DNA of 64,000 nt from RCC90-49c sp051016155 (GTDB taxonomy: Bacteria; Bacteroidota; Bacteroidia; Cytophagales; Amoebophilaceae): NCBI GenBank assembly GCA_051016155.1, contig CP136537.1, positions 248,001 to 312,000 on the forward strand, given 5' to 3'. Under the pieces are notes generated by a model that made no database searches, was not told where the DNA came from, and was given only the letters and a program-made list of their open reading frames with translations. Shown here one piece after another: positions 1-9,154 of this stretch (positions are counted from its first letter, which is position 1; the number at the start of each line of letters is the position of its first letter). Made by a program: the position numbers and the translations under genes.

Positions 1-140
1 CCATGACTGGGCAACTGTACGTTGGACTGTGCGTGAATCTTCCCAATGAGTTCATATACTTCTCGAAAGGGACGTTCAGACAAGGACTTGATGATAATGT
101 TTACTTCTTGGACATCTAGGTCGAGATTGATTTTGGTCAT
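1..140 (-). CDS. Small protein of the Afp-like cluster, 3' end beyond window
   Basis: The frame opens with ATG at 138-140 and stays open leftward to the window edge. It encodes an acidic, charged N-terminus beginning MTKINLDLDVQEVNIIIKSL, followed by a helical-looking stretch (REVYELIGKIHAQ). It lies 40 bp downstream of the tail-fibre-like gene on the same strand, so it is probably the next gene of the injection-system operon. I do not recognise the family. Small proteins of this look occur near tail genes in Bacteroidota phages, but that is only an impression. Confidence 0.5.
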   Translation of the reverse strand, partial: MTKINLDLDVQEVNIIIKSLSERPFREVYELIGKIHAQSNVQLPSH

Positions 141-179
141 TGTCGTTGATTATTCTAGAATGGTTTTTGAGAGCGTTGT

Positions 180-899
180 TTACTCGTCTTCCCACCAAAG
201 ATTGGTAACGTAGTACTTGATCATACTTGCATCTCCATAGTCGCGTCTGGTTCGTATCTGCAAGTAATAGTCAAAAGTACTTCCAGCCCACCTGAGGTCA
301 AGCTTGTTTCGGTAGCTGCCATAATGCGCTTCCGTTTTTCTGATGGTATTGCTTGAGTTGCCGAATGCACTCAGTGCAATGGCGTGTATGATCGAGTACA
401 AGCCTCTGCCTGGCTTACCAATCTGGGCCACGACTTCAAATGCATGACAGTGACTTAGCTGAGGAGTTATGTTGTGCCATTCTTTGTTGCCAGGGACTTC
501 TCCAGAGGCATACAGCCCTCTGCGGCCCTGCATGTGAATATTGCCAGCAACCTCCAGCTTGGCCGTAGGGTTGATGGTGCCAATGCCCACGTTCCCATCT
601 TCTTTGATAAACAGCCGACTCTCTCCTCCTTGATCCACCAGGTTCAAGCCAAAATCAGGGGTATCTTTAGGATATTGTTCAATGCCCCACTTAGGCTTAA
701 GATCACTCAGGCTATTGAAAAAGGTGACCATCTTCTTGGCACTCCCTTTGGGGGATAGCTTGAGCCCCTCCTCCTGAGAAATGAGCCCATCGTCTTGTTT
801 GTGATACAGAGAATCAACCAAGTCCTCAAAATCTTGCTGCGAAGGAATAGCTCCTTTTTCAAAGGCTTTTTTGAGCTGATTTCTGCTAACTATCGCCAT
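180..899 (-). CDS. Tail-fibre-like protein of a contractile injection system
   Basis: 239 residues. The middle carries the motif GNVGIGTINPTAKLEVAGNI (about residues 102-121), the 'VGIGT..P.AKLEV' signature of phage tail-fibre and adhesin proteins of Bacteroidota. The N-terminus is charged and helical, and the C-terminus is rich in Tyr, Arg and Trp, as expected of a receptor-binding tip. The start codon at 899 overlaps the 3' end of the upstream baseplate gene by 14 bp, suggesting translational coupling. Likely role: fibre or tip protein of the Afp-like particle that contacts the target membrane. The motif supports the class well; the target is unknown. Confidence 0.7.
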   Translation of the reverse strand: MAIVSRNQLKKAFEKGAIPSQQDFEDLVDSLYHKQDDGLISQEEGLKLSPKGSAKKMVTFFNSLSDLKPKWGIEQYPKDTPDFGLNLVDQGGESRLFIKEDGNVGIGTINPTAKLEVAGNIHMQGRRGLYASGEVPGNKEWHNITPQLSHCHAFEVVAQIGKPGRGLYSIIHAIALSAFGNSSNTIRKTEAHYGSYRNKLDLRWAGSTFDYYLQIRTRRDYGDASMIKYYVTNLWWEDE

Positions 900-3800
900 G
901 GGGGGTACGCTTCTTAATATTTTTCTTGGTTACTAGGTAATACTCTTCTAGGCTTTCCTGTAAGACCTCTTGCTTGGCCTCAGCTGCCCAGTCTTTGCTT
1001 TTTCCTTCTTGCCAAGGCCCTACAATAAAATCTTCTCCAACGCGCATCTCATCCACGCCTCCACGGCGAAGGCCTAGGCGCGCACGAATTTTATCTAGCA
1101 CAGAGATTTTATGCTTGTTGGCTGAAACCATTACCGACCATGGATAGGTAGCCTTTAGATAGTTATCATAATCGGTGATTTTAGTAATGGTCATCCTAGC
1201 TCCTTGCCCTGTGTACTTCAATATGGAGAAGTTGCCTATGCCCTCTACGTATTCCTTTTTATTGATAAAGTCGATAATTTTCGAAGAGGGCATGATACCA
1301 CCTAGCTTCACATCTTCTGCTTCGTCGAACAGCCAAGGGGAAAGAAAATTCCTAATTTCCTTCTGTAGTTTGTTCAAATATATGCCCTTTTCGTAGGTTG
1401 GCCTAAACTTTACCTCTATGTTCACTTTGACCTCTTCGTACATGGGATTCATGACCTCGAATTCGACAAAAGGCGATGATACACTTTGCAGGTAACGCTC
1501 AATTTCTCGTAACAGCTGTTTGGTCACTCTTGGCGTGAACTCACTCTCCTCGTTGCTGCTTTGTAGTCTATTGATCACCACCATCATGACTCTGCCTGGA
1601 TAGGGGGCCCAAGGCTTGGCCTTGCTAGAGTGGTTAATGCATTTGACTCTAAAAATTTCAGGAAACTTTTCTAGAACAAGTCTTTCATAGTCCCAAGCAG
1701 AAATAGCCCTATTCTTGTGCCGAAGCCGCTCGCTGATTCTGGTATAAAACTGATCACTGTTTTCTGCTGGCTTGCCGCCAAAAGAGGCAAAAGGCTGTAA
1801 TACTGCTTTTATTTCTTTAGGGTCTCCCCATACATTTTGTAGGCTGCCCGGACGTAATGTATTGGGTAGTTCAGCTGTTCGGTCTTTGTCAATGACCCTA
1901 GAGGCCATGGCGACCTGGGTGCGGATGCTCACAAGCGTGGGGAGCGCCTCCATCGCCTCAAAGAATACCGCTCTGACCCAAATCAGCCCTGGACTGAACA
2001 GCGTATTGTCTTGATTGGCCGCTGGGGGAATGCTCAGCACGATGATGCCAGCCTTGGTCAGTCCATCGGTCCCATCTGAGATAATCTCGTCATCCTCAAA
2101 GTTGATCCAATCGTTGTGAGATAAATATTGCCACGCGGGCCTGGGAAACGCTTTGTCTGGATCGATGCTCTTTTCATCAATCTGGAGGTGCACAGAGAGA
2201 AAGGAAGCCGTCAGTTGTTCAAAACCAAAGCAAAAAAAGCAGCCTACACTTTCGGCACCAGACAAAAAAGTTACAGGACCAGTTTTATTCGGAAACACCT
2301 TCTTGTGGCCAAAAGGAGCCAGTCGTATTAAGGTCTGAGGAGGCTGCTCCTCTTCTTCCGTACGGCTTGTGAAGAAAATCTCTTCTCTGGCACTATAGTC
2401 TACAGACAAGGATTTGATGACAGGGGTGTAGGGTTCATTAAGGGGCGGAGGCGAGGCAGGTCCTTTGTTTTTACTGTTTTTGCTGCTAGCACGCTGGATA
2501 AAAGATTGACCCATGAGCGTAGGATATAGGCTATGGCCAAATGCCATCTTAGGGCCAACGAGCTCTAGCCTGAGAAAGCCTGCCAATGTCTTAGGAGTGA
2601 GCGTAGACGCTGTGAGCTTATGCTCAGTGACTGCTAGGTTGAGTCTATCAAGATCGATCTCATTAATGCTGCGTTTACGCTGTAATTTTTGTGTACCATA
2701 CCTCCCCCCTTCTTCTTCGGTAGTAAAGAGCGGTACTCTTTGCCTGTTTTCGGCGTATAGAGGATACCACTGTCGATGATTCAGGTAGGAGACGCTTACC
2801 TCAAAGTCTTCATTAGTTACCTGCTGAGGATAGCCTTGGTAGTGACTGGTCCACCCGCCCTCCACAGTAGGTAAGTTGTCCCATTCTATATTAATGCTCA
2901 AGCTTTTGAGGTCTTTGTAAAAGAGTTCATCACTGCCCAAATAGAAGTTAGCGTGCAGCTGTGGAAATGGTCCAAAAGGTTGGAACGGAAGACTGGTATC
3001 TATCAGCCCTGAATCGTTTTGTAGCGTAAGGTCTTTGTAGTCTGTTACAACTACCTCTAAGGCCAGCTTGTTAAGCACCAAATCTTTGAATAAATAAATA
3101 TGGCCAAAGTGAGTCGGGTCATTAAGGCCTAACCTGATCGCCGGGGCCTGAATATCATACGTTCCTTCATGCACGGCAGGATCAAAGTTGACCACCGGGG
3201 GCATGTCAGGCGGCAGTGAAAGCAAGAACTCAATACAATCTTCCTCTTCAAGACTAATAACAATGGTGATATTTGTTGGAGGCAGATACATCCATGACGC
3301 TTCTGAAGTGAGATAGATATCAATTGCTTCTTTGAATAGGACAATCATCTTGTCCTGTATGCCCCCTAGGTCTTCTTCCTTGCTTTGTCTGATTCTTTCT
3401 AATAGGGTCTCGAAGGAGGGCTTACTGAACTTAAACTTGAGTTTGACCTCTCTATTGCCTTCTTTGAGATAGAAAATAGGAGAAGCCACCACGAGCCCTA
3501 AAAAGTGCCGATTCACCTCTTGTTGATGCGTGTTGTCTTGTTGGGGAGTAGCGCTAGGTGCCGGTTGGTCAATGATCTCCTCGTTGTAAGTAGTAGCACT
3601 GATGCTACCTACTGGCAAAAAGCCCTCTTGGGTGGGTTCCTCTACTATCTGCTGCACTCTGTGCACCTTGCTAACGACGCCATGGTTAAGCATGATCGCG
3701 CTGTGGGTCTTGAAGATAATATCGTGTCCCTCCTTGTCCTTGCCTGCCAAAACCTTGACGCCTGGAGGAAGAAAGTAGCGGATTACCCATGGCTGTACTT

Positions 3801-4707
3801 GGAACTGTACCACCACTTGGTCTGCCTGTACAGGCAGCGGCCTGAACTTCAGCACTTCTTTGTAATAGAAGTCAAGGTGCCGCTGAGGAATCTTATTGAG
3901 CCGTTCAGTAGCATGCTGCAGTAACCGTAAAAAAGCAATGAGCAGCGCAGTTTGAGGCTGATGTTGTTGGCTTTGGAGCGTGTCAGCATAGCCAGCGCGG
4001 GCCAGTGCTTGGATGTTCTGGAGTGAACTTAGCAGGATATCGAGCAGCTCCTTCAGGGTGCTCATCGTGCTTTGTACAACGGTGCTTCCGACAGCGCTTT
4101 CATAAGCAGTGGTAGCCTTTAGCTCCCAAGGGGCGCCCCTTTCAGTGAGGTCCTCTACAAAATCACAAAAATCAAGAAGCGTTGCTGAGGGCGTCTGACT
4201 GTTCCACTGGTGCAGCACATTATAGAGAAACGTGAGGCGGTCATTCAGCTCGCGTCTGACAAGGATATGCAACTCTCCTTGGACTTTACTATCAGTAGAT
4301 AAATTCTCGTACCAATAATCAATGAGCAGTAAAAGCTCTTCTAATAGGCGAAGCAGGCGTTGGATATGCTTGTTTTCGTCGCTGATGACCTTTTCTTTCT
4401 CCAAGAGCAGAAAGTCATTATTGATCAGGGGCCTGAGTCGAGCAATCTCTGTATGGATAATGAGGGAGTATATGACTGTATCGTCATTTTCTAGAAATTT
4501 GCGCCATGCATTGTGTTTGACTGCTGTGTTTTGGCTCCCGTAATATTGAATAAGGTCACTGTACAAATAGACGAAGAGGACGTACTCATCCAAGGTCCTT
4601 TCGTCAATCAAGGCATTGTTGTTCAGCAAATTTTTAGGCAGTCTCTCTACCTGGCAGGTACCATCTCTTTCAAAGAGTAGGTGACTTTTGCTTGTGTGTG
4701 TGCTCAT
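886..4707 (-). CDS. Baseplate J-like protein of an Afp-like (extracellular contractile) injection system
   Basis: 1273 residues, with no signal peptide or membrane segment. The C-terminal third (about residues 990-1210) has the baseplate-J/gp47 pattern: RNRAISAWDYERLVLEKFPE, a beta-rich wedge domain with PGRVMMVVI, a segment ending in EVKVNIEVKFRP, and then GGIMPSSKIIDFI. The length fits the large wedge proteins (Afp11/Afp12 type) of eCIS and T6SS-subtype-iv clusters known from Amoebophilus and relatives. It would form the baseplate wedge joining the tube-sheath to the fibres. It is first in the visible operon and overlaps the fibre gene. Assignment to Afp11 versus Afp12 cannot be made by eye. 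Confidence 0.75.
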   Translation of the reverse strand: MSTHTSKSHLLFERDGTCQVERLPKNLLNNNALIDERTLDEYVLFVYLYSDLIQYYGSQNTAVKHNAWRKFLENDDTVIYSLIIHTEIARLRPLINNDFLLLEKEKVISDENKHIQRLLRLLEELLLLIDYWYENLSTDSKVQGELHILVRRELNDRLTFLYNVLHQWNSQTPSATLLDFCDFVEDLTERGAPWELKATTAYESAVGSTVVQSTMSTLKELLDILLSSLQNIQALARAGYADTLQSQQHQPQTALLIAFLRLLQHATERLNKIPQRHLDFYYKEVLKFRPLPVQADQVVVQFQVQPWVIRYFLPPGVKVLAGKDKEGHDIIFKTHSAIMLNHGVVSKVHRVQQIVEEPTQEGFLPVGSISATTYNEEIIDQPAPSATPQQDNTHQQEVNRHFLGLVVASPIFYLKEGNREVKLKFKFSKPSFETLLERIRQSKEEDLGGIQDKMIVLFKEAIDIYLTSEASWMYLPPTNITIVISLEEEDCIEFLLSLPPDMPPVVNFDPAVHEGTYDIQAPAIRLGLNDPTHFGHIYLFKDLVLNKLALEVVVTDYKDLTLQNDSGLIDTSLPFQPFGPFPQLHANFYLGSDELFYKDLKSLSINIEWDNLPTVEGGWTSHYQGYPQQVTNEDFEVSVSYLNHRQWYPLYAENRQRVPLFTTEEEGGRYGTQKLQRKRSINEIDLDRLNLAVTEHKLTASTLTPKTLAGFLRLELVGPKMAFGHSLYPTLMGQSFIQRASSKNSKNKGPASPPPLNEPYTPVIKSLSVDYSAREEIFFTSRTEEEEQPPQTLIRLAPFGHKKVFPNKTGPVTFLSGAESVGCFFCFGFEQLTASFLSVHLQIDEKSIDPDKAFPRPAWQYLSHNDWINFEDDEIISDGTDGLTKAGIIVLSIPPAANQDNTLFSPGLIWVRAVFFEAMEALPTLVSIRTQVAMASRVIDKDRTAELPNTLRPGSLQNVWGDPKEIKAVLQPFASFGGKPAENSDQFYTRISERLRHKNRAISAWDYERLVLEKFPEIFRVKCINHSSKAKPWAPYPGRVMMVVINRLQSSNEESEFTPRVTKQLLREIERYLQSVSSPFVEFEVMNPMYEEVKVNIEVKFRPTYEKGIYLNKLQKEIRNFLSPWLFDEAEDVKLGGIMPSSKIIDFINKKEYVEGIGNFSILKYTGQGARMTITKITDYDNYLKATYPWSVMVSANKHKISVLDKIRARLGLRRGGVDEMRVGEDFIVGPWQEGKSKDWAAEAKQEVLQESLEEYYLVTKKNIKKRTPHGDS

Positions 4708-4739
4708 GTGCTGGGAAAATAGGTACGCAGAAGCCTAAA

Positions 4740-5257
4740 CACTGGTCCCTCAAAATTTACATATTACTACTTTTACACAAGCTCTCTTCGAACGCCTCTT
4801 TGTCATGTTGAACCTCTTTTATAACCTGATCGCCTCCTTATTTTTAAAATGTTTCTGGAAGTATTTTTAGGGTTTCGAAAAAGGCTCATTGAGCAGAGCG
4901 ACACATCGTTGTGGAGCCCGTTACGCTGCGGTTCGGAATGACAATACTGCTCCGCAAATTCAAAAAGACTAGAAGAGCGATAAAAGAAGACTTTGAATCC
5001 CTTAAAATTAAAATATTTTCGACACTTTGGGAAACTTTTAGGGGCTATATCGTTAAGCGATATTGGATCGCAGCACGTCGTTTTGATCACTTACTTTTAT
5101 GGCTCAACATGCGGACATTATTGAGTATCTCGTCCTAAAAAAGTTTATACATTCCCTATATCCCCATTGGGGCGGAAGTCTTCCGTGTCAAGGATAGTTG
5201 CATAAAGCAAGTAATACACGGGAGTAACTTTCGTGCTAGCAGTGGGCTGATCTGGTT
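4740..5257. other. Intergenic region with repeat-like sequence
   Basis: No convincing gene. Reading frames here (for example 4803-5090 minus) translate short dispersed-repeat DNA of the type that yields peptides like HSEPQRNG. A small GGAAG-CTTCC palindrome near 5168-5185 matches the palindromic repeat seen at 38,410, 40,725 and 43,610. At about 5127-5139 the 13-mer TCTCGTCCTAAAA equals the terminal sequence of the IS3 remnant that ends at 10391, so a solo IS end may sit here. Confidence 0.4.
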
Positions 5258-5344
5258 TTGCAGCTCCCTGCTACTACTGCCATCTTTGATAGGATAAAAA
5301 AAGGCACACGCCAAGAGATCAACTCCGCGTTGTTGATATCTAGT

Positions 5345-6241
5345 ATGGACATCGAAATTACGCTTCCACTAGTCAAAAGCCTTGTTGTTCAACAATTTCC
5401 TCAGTATGCACATTGGCCTGTGAGAGCAGTGCAACCAGGCGGCATAGATAATAGAACTTTTCGGCTGGGGGATGAGCTGTTGATTAGGCTACCCAGCGCC
5501 GAAGGCTATGCAGCACAGGTTGAAAAAGAACAGCAATGGTTGCCGAAATTAGCTTCCTGTCTATCTGTTCAAGTTCCCGAACCCATAGCCATGGGAGCAC
5601 CTAGCCAAGCTTATCCTTGGAACTGGTCCATTTTTAAATGGATTAGCGGTGATAGCGCTTGTTCAGTAGACATAGACAAGCTGCATTTAGAACAACTAGC
5701 CATTGAATTGGCTCAGTTTTTAAAAGAATTACACACCGTGGATACTACTAATGCTCCGCCTGGGGGGCTGCATAACTATTACCGAGGGGCGCATGTATCT
5801 GTGTACGATCGGGAGGTAAGCGCTCATCTCAATCAGTTACAAGGGCTCATTAAGAGAGAAAAAGCTTTAACTGTTTGGAAGAGGGCCATCAGCTCTGCGT
5901 GGTCTCCTCCACCCGTGTGGATACATGGTGATTTTGCCAGTGGCAATATTCTTGTGAAAGAGCAGCAACTCGCGGCGGTCATTGATTTTGGTTGTATGGG
6001 CATTGGCGATCCGGCTTGTGATCTAGTAGTTGCCTGGACATTCCTCAAAGACACAGCCCGTGCGCTATTCAAGTCAGCACTCAGTCTGGACGCTGATACC
6101 TGGGCCAGGGCACGTGGTTGGGCCCTATGGAAGGCTGGATTTGAACTCGTTGCGCTCAAGAACAAGACAAGCCCAAAGGCCATAGAAAAACTGGCCATTA
6201 TTGACGATATTTTGAGGGAGCACGAAAAGGAAACCACTTGA
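5345..6241 (+). CDS. Aminoglycoside/macrolide phosphotransferase-family (APH fold) kinase
   Basis: 298 residues from the ATG at 5345 (MDIEITLPL); the open frame extends upstream, but family members start about here. The kinase signature is clear: GGIDNRTFRLGDELLIRLP (nucleotide-binding N-lobe, about 29-47), the catalytic loop HGDFASGNILV (about 194-204, with catalytic Asp and metal-binding Asn), and IDFGCMGIGDPACDL (about 213, DFG-like). Family members phosphorylate aminoglycosides, macrolides or small metabolites, so the substrate cannot be read from sequence. It may be a housekeeping or acquired kinase rather than a resistance gene. It ends just before, and may be co-transcribed with, the next gene. 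Confidence 0.8.
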   Translation: MDIEITLPLVKSLVVQQFPQYAHWPVRAVQPGGIDNRTFRLGDELLIRLPSAEGYAAQVEKEQQWLPKLASCLSVQVPEPIAMGAPSQAYPWNWSIFKWISGDSACSVDIDKLHLEQLAIELAQFLKELHTVDTTNAPPGGLHNYYRGAHVSVYDREVSAHLNQLQGLIKREKALTVWKRAISSAWSPPPVWIHGDFASGNILVKEQQLAAVIDFGCMGIGDPACDLVVAWTFLKDTARALFKSALSLDADTWARARGWALWKAGFELVALKNKTSPKAIEKLAIIDDILREHEKETT

Positions 6242-6291
6242 CAGATGCCTACTTCTTCTTTTCTCAAAGACCCACTCAATACCTGAAACTT

Positions 6292-6939
6292 ATGCGTAAC
6301 AAGCTACATTACTTCTTATTGTTCAGCCTAGCTACTTGGCCCCAAGCCCAAGCGTTGGCAAACGCCCCTCAATCAGTGGGCCACTATCCACTTATTGCAG
6401 CGGCCAAAGAAGAGCAGCAAGAGACCAATCCCATCAAAGCCTTGGAAGAAGGACTCAAAAAAGTGGATGAAAAGATTGTACAACCAACAACTAATATTCT
6501 AGAAAAAGCCCAAAAGGCCAGGGAGGACAAAGGGTTAGAAAAGATACTAGAAGAGGACATCCAGCGCGAGGGGCTCATCCTGGGCTTGATTAGTGCACTC
6601 ACGCTGCTCTATGGTATTATATCCAACATCCTACTCTATCCTGCCTTTTCTTTTTTGTTTTTTGCAATGACTTTCATACTGATGCTTTTGATCGCCCAGT
6701 TGGTCAACAAGCTGCGTAAAGATGAGGTAATCTCCATGGGGAAGTTGGTACTGCCCTTGCTATTAGGCCTACTCATCTACGGAGACCTCTTCATGGTCAT
6801 GTACGAGAAAAATAAGATCCTATTCTTGTTCGTAGAGTTCCAAAAAGACGTTTTTTTGGTCGTGATCGCAGCCGTTACTGGATTCCTTGCAGGAAGGTCA
6901 GTCTCGCGAAAATCCTTTGAAGAGAAGATTGTTCCTTAA
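6292..6939 (+). CDS. Membrane protein with signal peptide, unknown function
   Basis: 215 residues from the ATG at 6292. The start is chosen because it places a classic signal peptide (MRNKLHYFLLFSLATWPQAQ, then ALA) at the N-terminus; the longer frame from 6238 would bury it. A charged helical stretch (about 50-95, rich in Lys and Glu) is followed by four hydrophobic segments (about 100-215). I do not recognise the family. The arrangement of periplasmic helix plus membrane bundle is reminiscent of small mechanosensing or scaffold proteins, but nothing specific supports a function. It starts 50 bp after the phosphotransferase on the same strand. Confidence 0.6.
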   Translation: MRNKLHYFLLFSLATWPQAQALANAPQSVGHYPLIAAAKEEQQETNPIKALEEGLKKVDEKIVQPTTNILEKAQKAREDKGLEKILEEDIQREGLILGLISALTLLYGIISNILLYPAFSFLFFAMTFILMLLIAQLVNKLRKDEVISMGKLVLPLLLGLLIYGDLFMVMYEKNKILFLFVEFQKDVFLVVIAAVTGFLAGRSVSRKSFEEKIVP

Positions 6940-6996
6940 CGTTATCGCTCGCGGTAAAAGCGGAATGAAAACAGGCCATTGGCTAGCGATTTCACC

Positions 6997-7017
6997 CTGC
7001 AAATCGCATATTTGCAG
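6997..7017. terminator. Hairpin between membrane protein gene and thrS
   Basis: Perfect 8-bp inverted repeat CTGCAAAT / ATTTGCAG around the 5-base loop CGCAT, 58 bp after the membrane-protein stop and 120 bp before thrS. There is no T-run after it, so termination is only a possibility; it could equally be a protein-binding palindrome. Confidence 0.3.
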
Positions 7018-7138
7018 CCTAATCCACCCACCAAGGCTGTCGCAAAATAGCACCTACCACACTGCTGGACTTTTCAAATAGGCTGTCTTTGGGGCTAGAA
7101 TAGCTTTTTAAATCGCGTAATTAAAAAATCACCCAACC

Positions 7139-9124
7139 ATGCAATGGTCTCCCACTATGCAATCCCAAAGCGTCCAAATCACCCTGCCCGATGGCGCTGT
7201 CCAGTCCTTCCCTGGCGGCATCACAGGCATAGCTATTGCCCAACACATCAGCGAAGGGCTGGCCAGGCAGGTATTGGCCGTGTGGGTCAATGGTGAGGTG
7301 TGGGACGCTACGCGCACTATCCAGGAAGATGCCACGGTTCGATTATTGACTTGGAACGATGAGGCAGGCAAAAGTACTTTTTGGCACTCCTCTGCCCACT
7401 TGCTGGCAGAAGCTTTAGAGGACCTCTATCCTGGCGTTCAGTTCGGCATTGGTCCGCCCATTGAGCAGGGTTTCTATTATGATGTCGATTTTGGACAGCA
7501 AGCTTTTGACGCAGCCCACCTAGAGAAGCTAGAGGCTAAGATGCTGGCCCTGGCACAGCAAAAAAATCCTTATCAGCGAAGGGAAGTGAGCAAAAAAGAG
7601 GCTATTTCGTACTTTCAGGAAAAAGGAGATATTTATAAACTAGAGCTCTTGGAAGGACTGGAGGATGGACAGATTACCTTTTACCAGCAGGGGGCCTTTG
7701 TAGACCTCTGCAAAGGGCCGCATATTCCTCACACAGGCTTCATCAAGGCCGTTAAGCTGCTGAATGTGGCGGGTGCTTACTGGCGGGGCGACGAGAAGAA
7801 TAAGCAGCTGACCCGTATTTATGGTATTAGCTTTCCGCAGCAAAAGGAACTCAAGGCCTACCTCTCTCTGTTGGAAGAGGCGAAGAAGAGGAACCACCAA
7901 AAGATAGGCAAAGAGCTAGGGCTGTTTACTTTCTCTGAAAAAGTGGGCTTAGGATTGCCGCTCTGGCTGCCTAGAGGAACGGTATTGCGAGAAAACTTAG
8001 AGCAATTTCTGCGGGAGGCCCAGCGCAAGGCTGGCTATCAGCCAGTGGTAACGCCCCATATTGGCCACCAGCAATTGTACATTACTTCAGGGCATTATGA
8101 GAAGTATGGTGAAGATGCTTTTCAGCCTATCCATACGCCGCATGAAGGAGAGGCTTTTTTGCTCAAGCCCATGAACTGCCCGCATCACTGCGAGATTTAT
8201 AAAAGCAGTCCCAAGTCTTACAGAGACCTACCTGTGCGCTTGGCAGAGTTCGGGACCGTCTACCGCTACGAGCAGCACGGAGAGCTGCATGGCCTGGCCC
8301 GCACTCGAGGTTTTACCCAAGATGATGCCCATATCTTTTGCCGACCTGATCAGGTCCAAACAGAGTTTGAAAAGGTCGTAGACTTGGTGCTGTACGTTTT
8401 TGAGGCGCTTGACTTCCAAGACTATGCTGCCCAAGTCTCCTTGCGAGACCCTACGCAGCCCGCTAAGTACATCGGGGAGCCACAGGACTGGGAAAAGGCC
8501 GAAGCAGCTATTCAAGCAGTCGTGGCAGCCAAGGGGCTTCAGGCCACGGTAGCGCTAGGAGAAGCTGCCTTTTATGGCCCCAAGCTAGACTTCATGGTCA
8601 AAGATGCCTTGGGCAGAAGGTGGCAGCTGGGCACCGTGCAGCTGGACTACCAACTGCCTGAGCGGTTCGACTTGGAATATACAGGCGTAGACAATCAGAA
8701 ACACCGGCCTGTGCTGATTCATCGTGCTCCGTTTGGCTCGCTAGAGCGCTTCATTGCTCTGCTGATAGAGCACACAGGGGGCAAGTTTCCACTTTGGCTC
8801 GCTCCAGACCAGGTGGCAGTGCTCCCCATTTCTGAAAAATATGCTGCTTATGCTGATCAGGTGCAGCAAGCCTTGGCCACACAAAACATCCGCAGCTATG
8901 TAGATCATCGAGACGAGAAAATTGGCAAGAAAATCAGAGACACAGAGCTGCGCAAAGTCCCCTACATGCTGGTGGTAGGCGAAAAGGAAATGCAAGAGCA
9001 CAAGGTGTCGGTGCGTAAGCAGGGCCAAGGCGACCAAGGCAGTCAAAGTATAGAGGACTTTGTGGCCACGCTGGCTAGCGCGCTGACTAGCGTGGGTAAG
9101 TCCAGCAGAAACCTTACTCAATGA
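7139..9124 (+). CDS. thrS: Threonyl-tRNA synthetase
   Basis: 661 residues, the full family length. Domain order is TGS (about 7-68, VQITLPDGAVQSFPGGIT), the editing domain with HSSAHLLAEAL (about 83-93) and DLCKGPHIPHTG, then the class II core. The core shows MNCPHHCEIY (about 345, zinc/substrate site), motif 2 TVYRYEQHGELHGLARTRGF, and motif 3 with IHRAPFGSLERFIALL (about 524), followed by an anticodon-binding domain. It charges tRNA-Thr in the cytoplasm and is essential. An internal ATG at 7157 (MQSQSVQITL) is an equally plausible start. The usual downstream infC is absent; an IS200-like element starts about 40 bp after the stop. Confidence 0.97.
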   Translation: MQWSPTMQSQSVQITLPDGAVQSFPGGITGIAIAQHISEGLARQVLAVWVNGEVWDATRTIQEDATVRLLTWNDEAGKSTFWHSSAHLLAEALEDLYPGVQFGIGPPIEQGFYYDVDFGQQAFDAAHLEKLEAKMLALAQQKNPYQRREVSKKEAISYFQEKGDIYKLELLEGLEDGQITFYQQGAFVDLCKGPHIPHTGFIKAVKLLNVAGAYWRGDEKNKQLTRIYGISFPQQKELKAYLSLLEEAKKRNHQKIGKELGLFTFSEKVGLGLPLWLPRGTVLRENLEQFLREAQRKAGYQPVVTPHIGHQQLYITSGHYEKYGEDAFQPIHTPHEGEAFLLKPMNCPHHCEIYKSSPKSYRDLPVRLAEFGTVYRYEQHGELHGLARTRGFTQDDAHIFCRPDQVQTEFEKVVDLVLYVFEALDFQDYAAQVSLRDPTQPAKYIGEPQDWEKAEAAIQAVVAAKGLQATVALGEAAFYGPKLDFMVKDALGRRWQLGTVQLDYQLPERFDLEYTGVDNQKHRPVLIHRAPFGSLERFIALLIEHTGGKFPLWLAPDQVAVLPISEKYAAYADQVQQALATQNIRSYVDHRDEKIGKKIRDTELRKVPYMLVVGEKEMQEHKVSVRKQGQGDQGSQSIEDFVATLASALTSVGKSSRNLTQ

Positions 9125-9154
9125 AGTTGTTTTATTGGTCTCAGTCGCTAGTAC

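Noticed and set aside
4803..5090. 95-codon minus frame after the baseplate gene
   Set aside because: The peptide is a translation of dispersed-repeat-like DNA (HSEPQRNG) with no protein character.
5345..6241. Calling the phosphotransferase an antibiotic resistance gene
   Set aside because: Only the general kinase fold is visible; family members act on many substrates, so resistance cannot be claimed.
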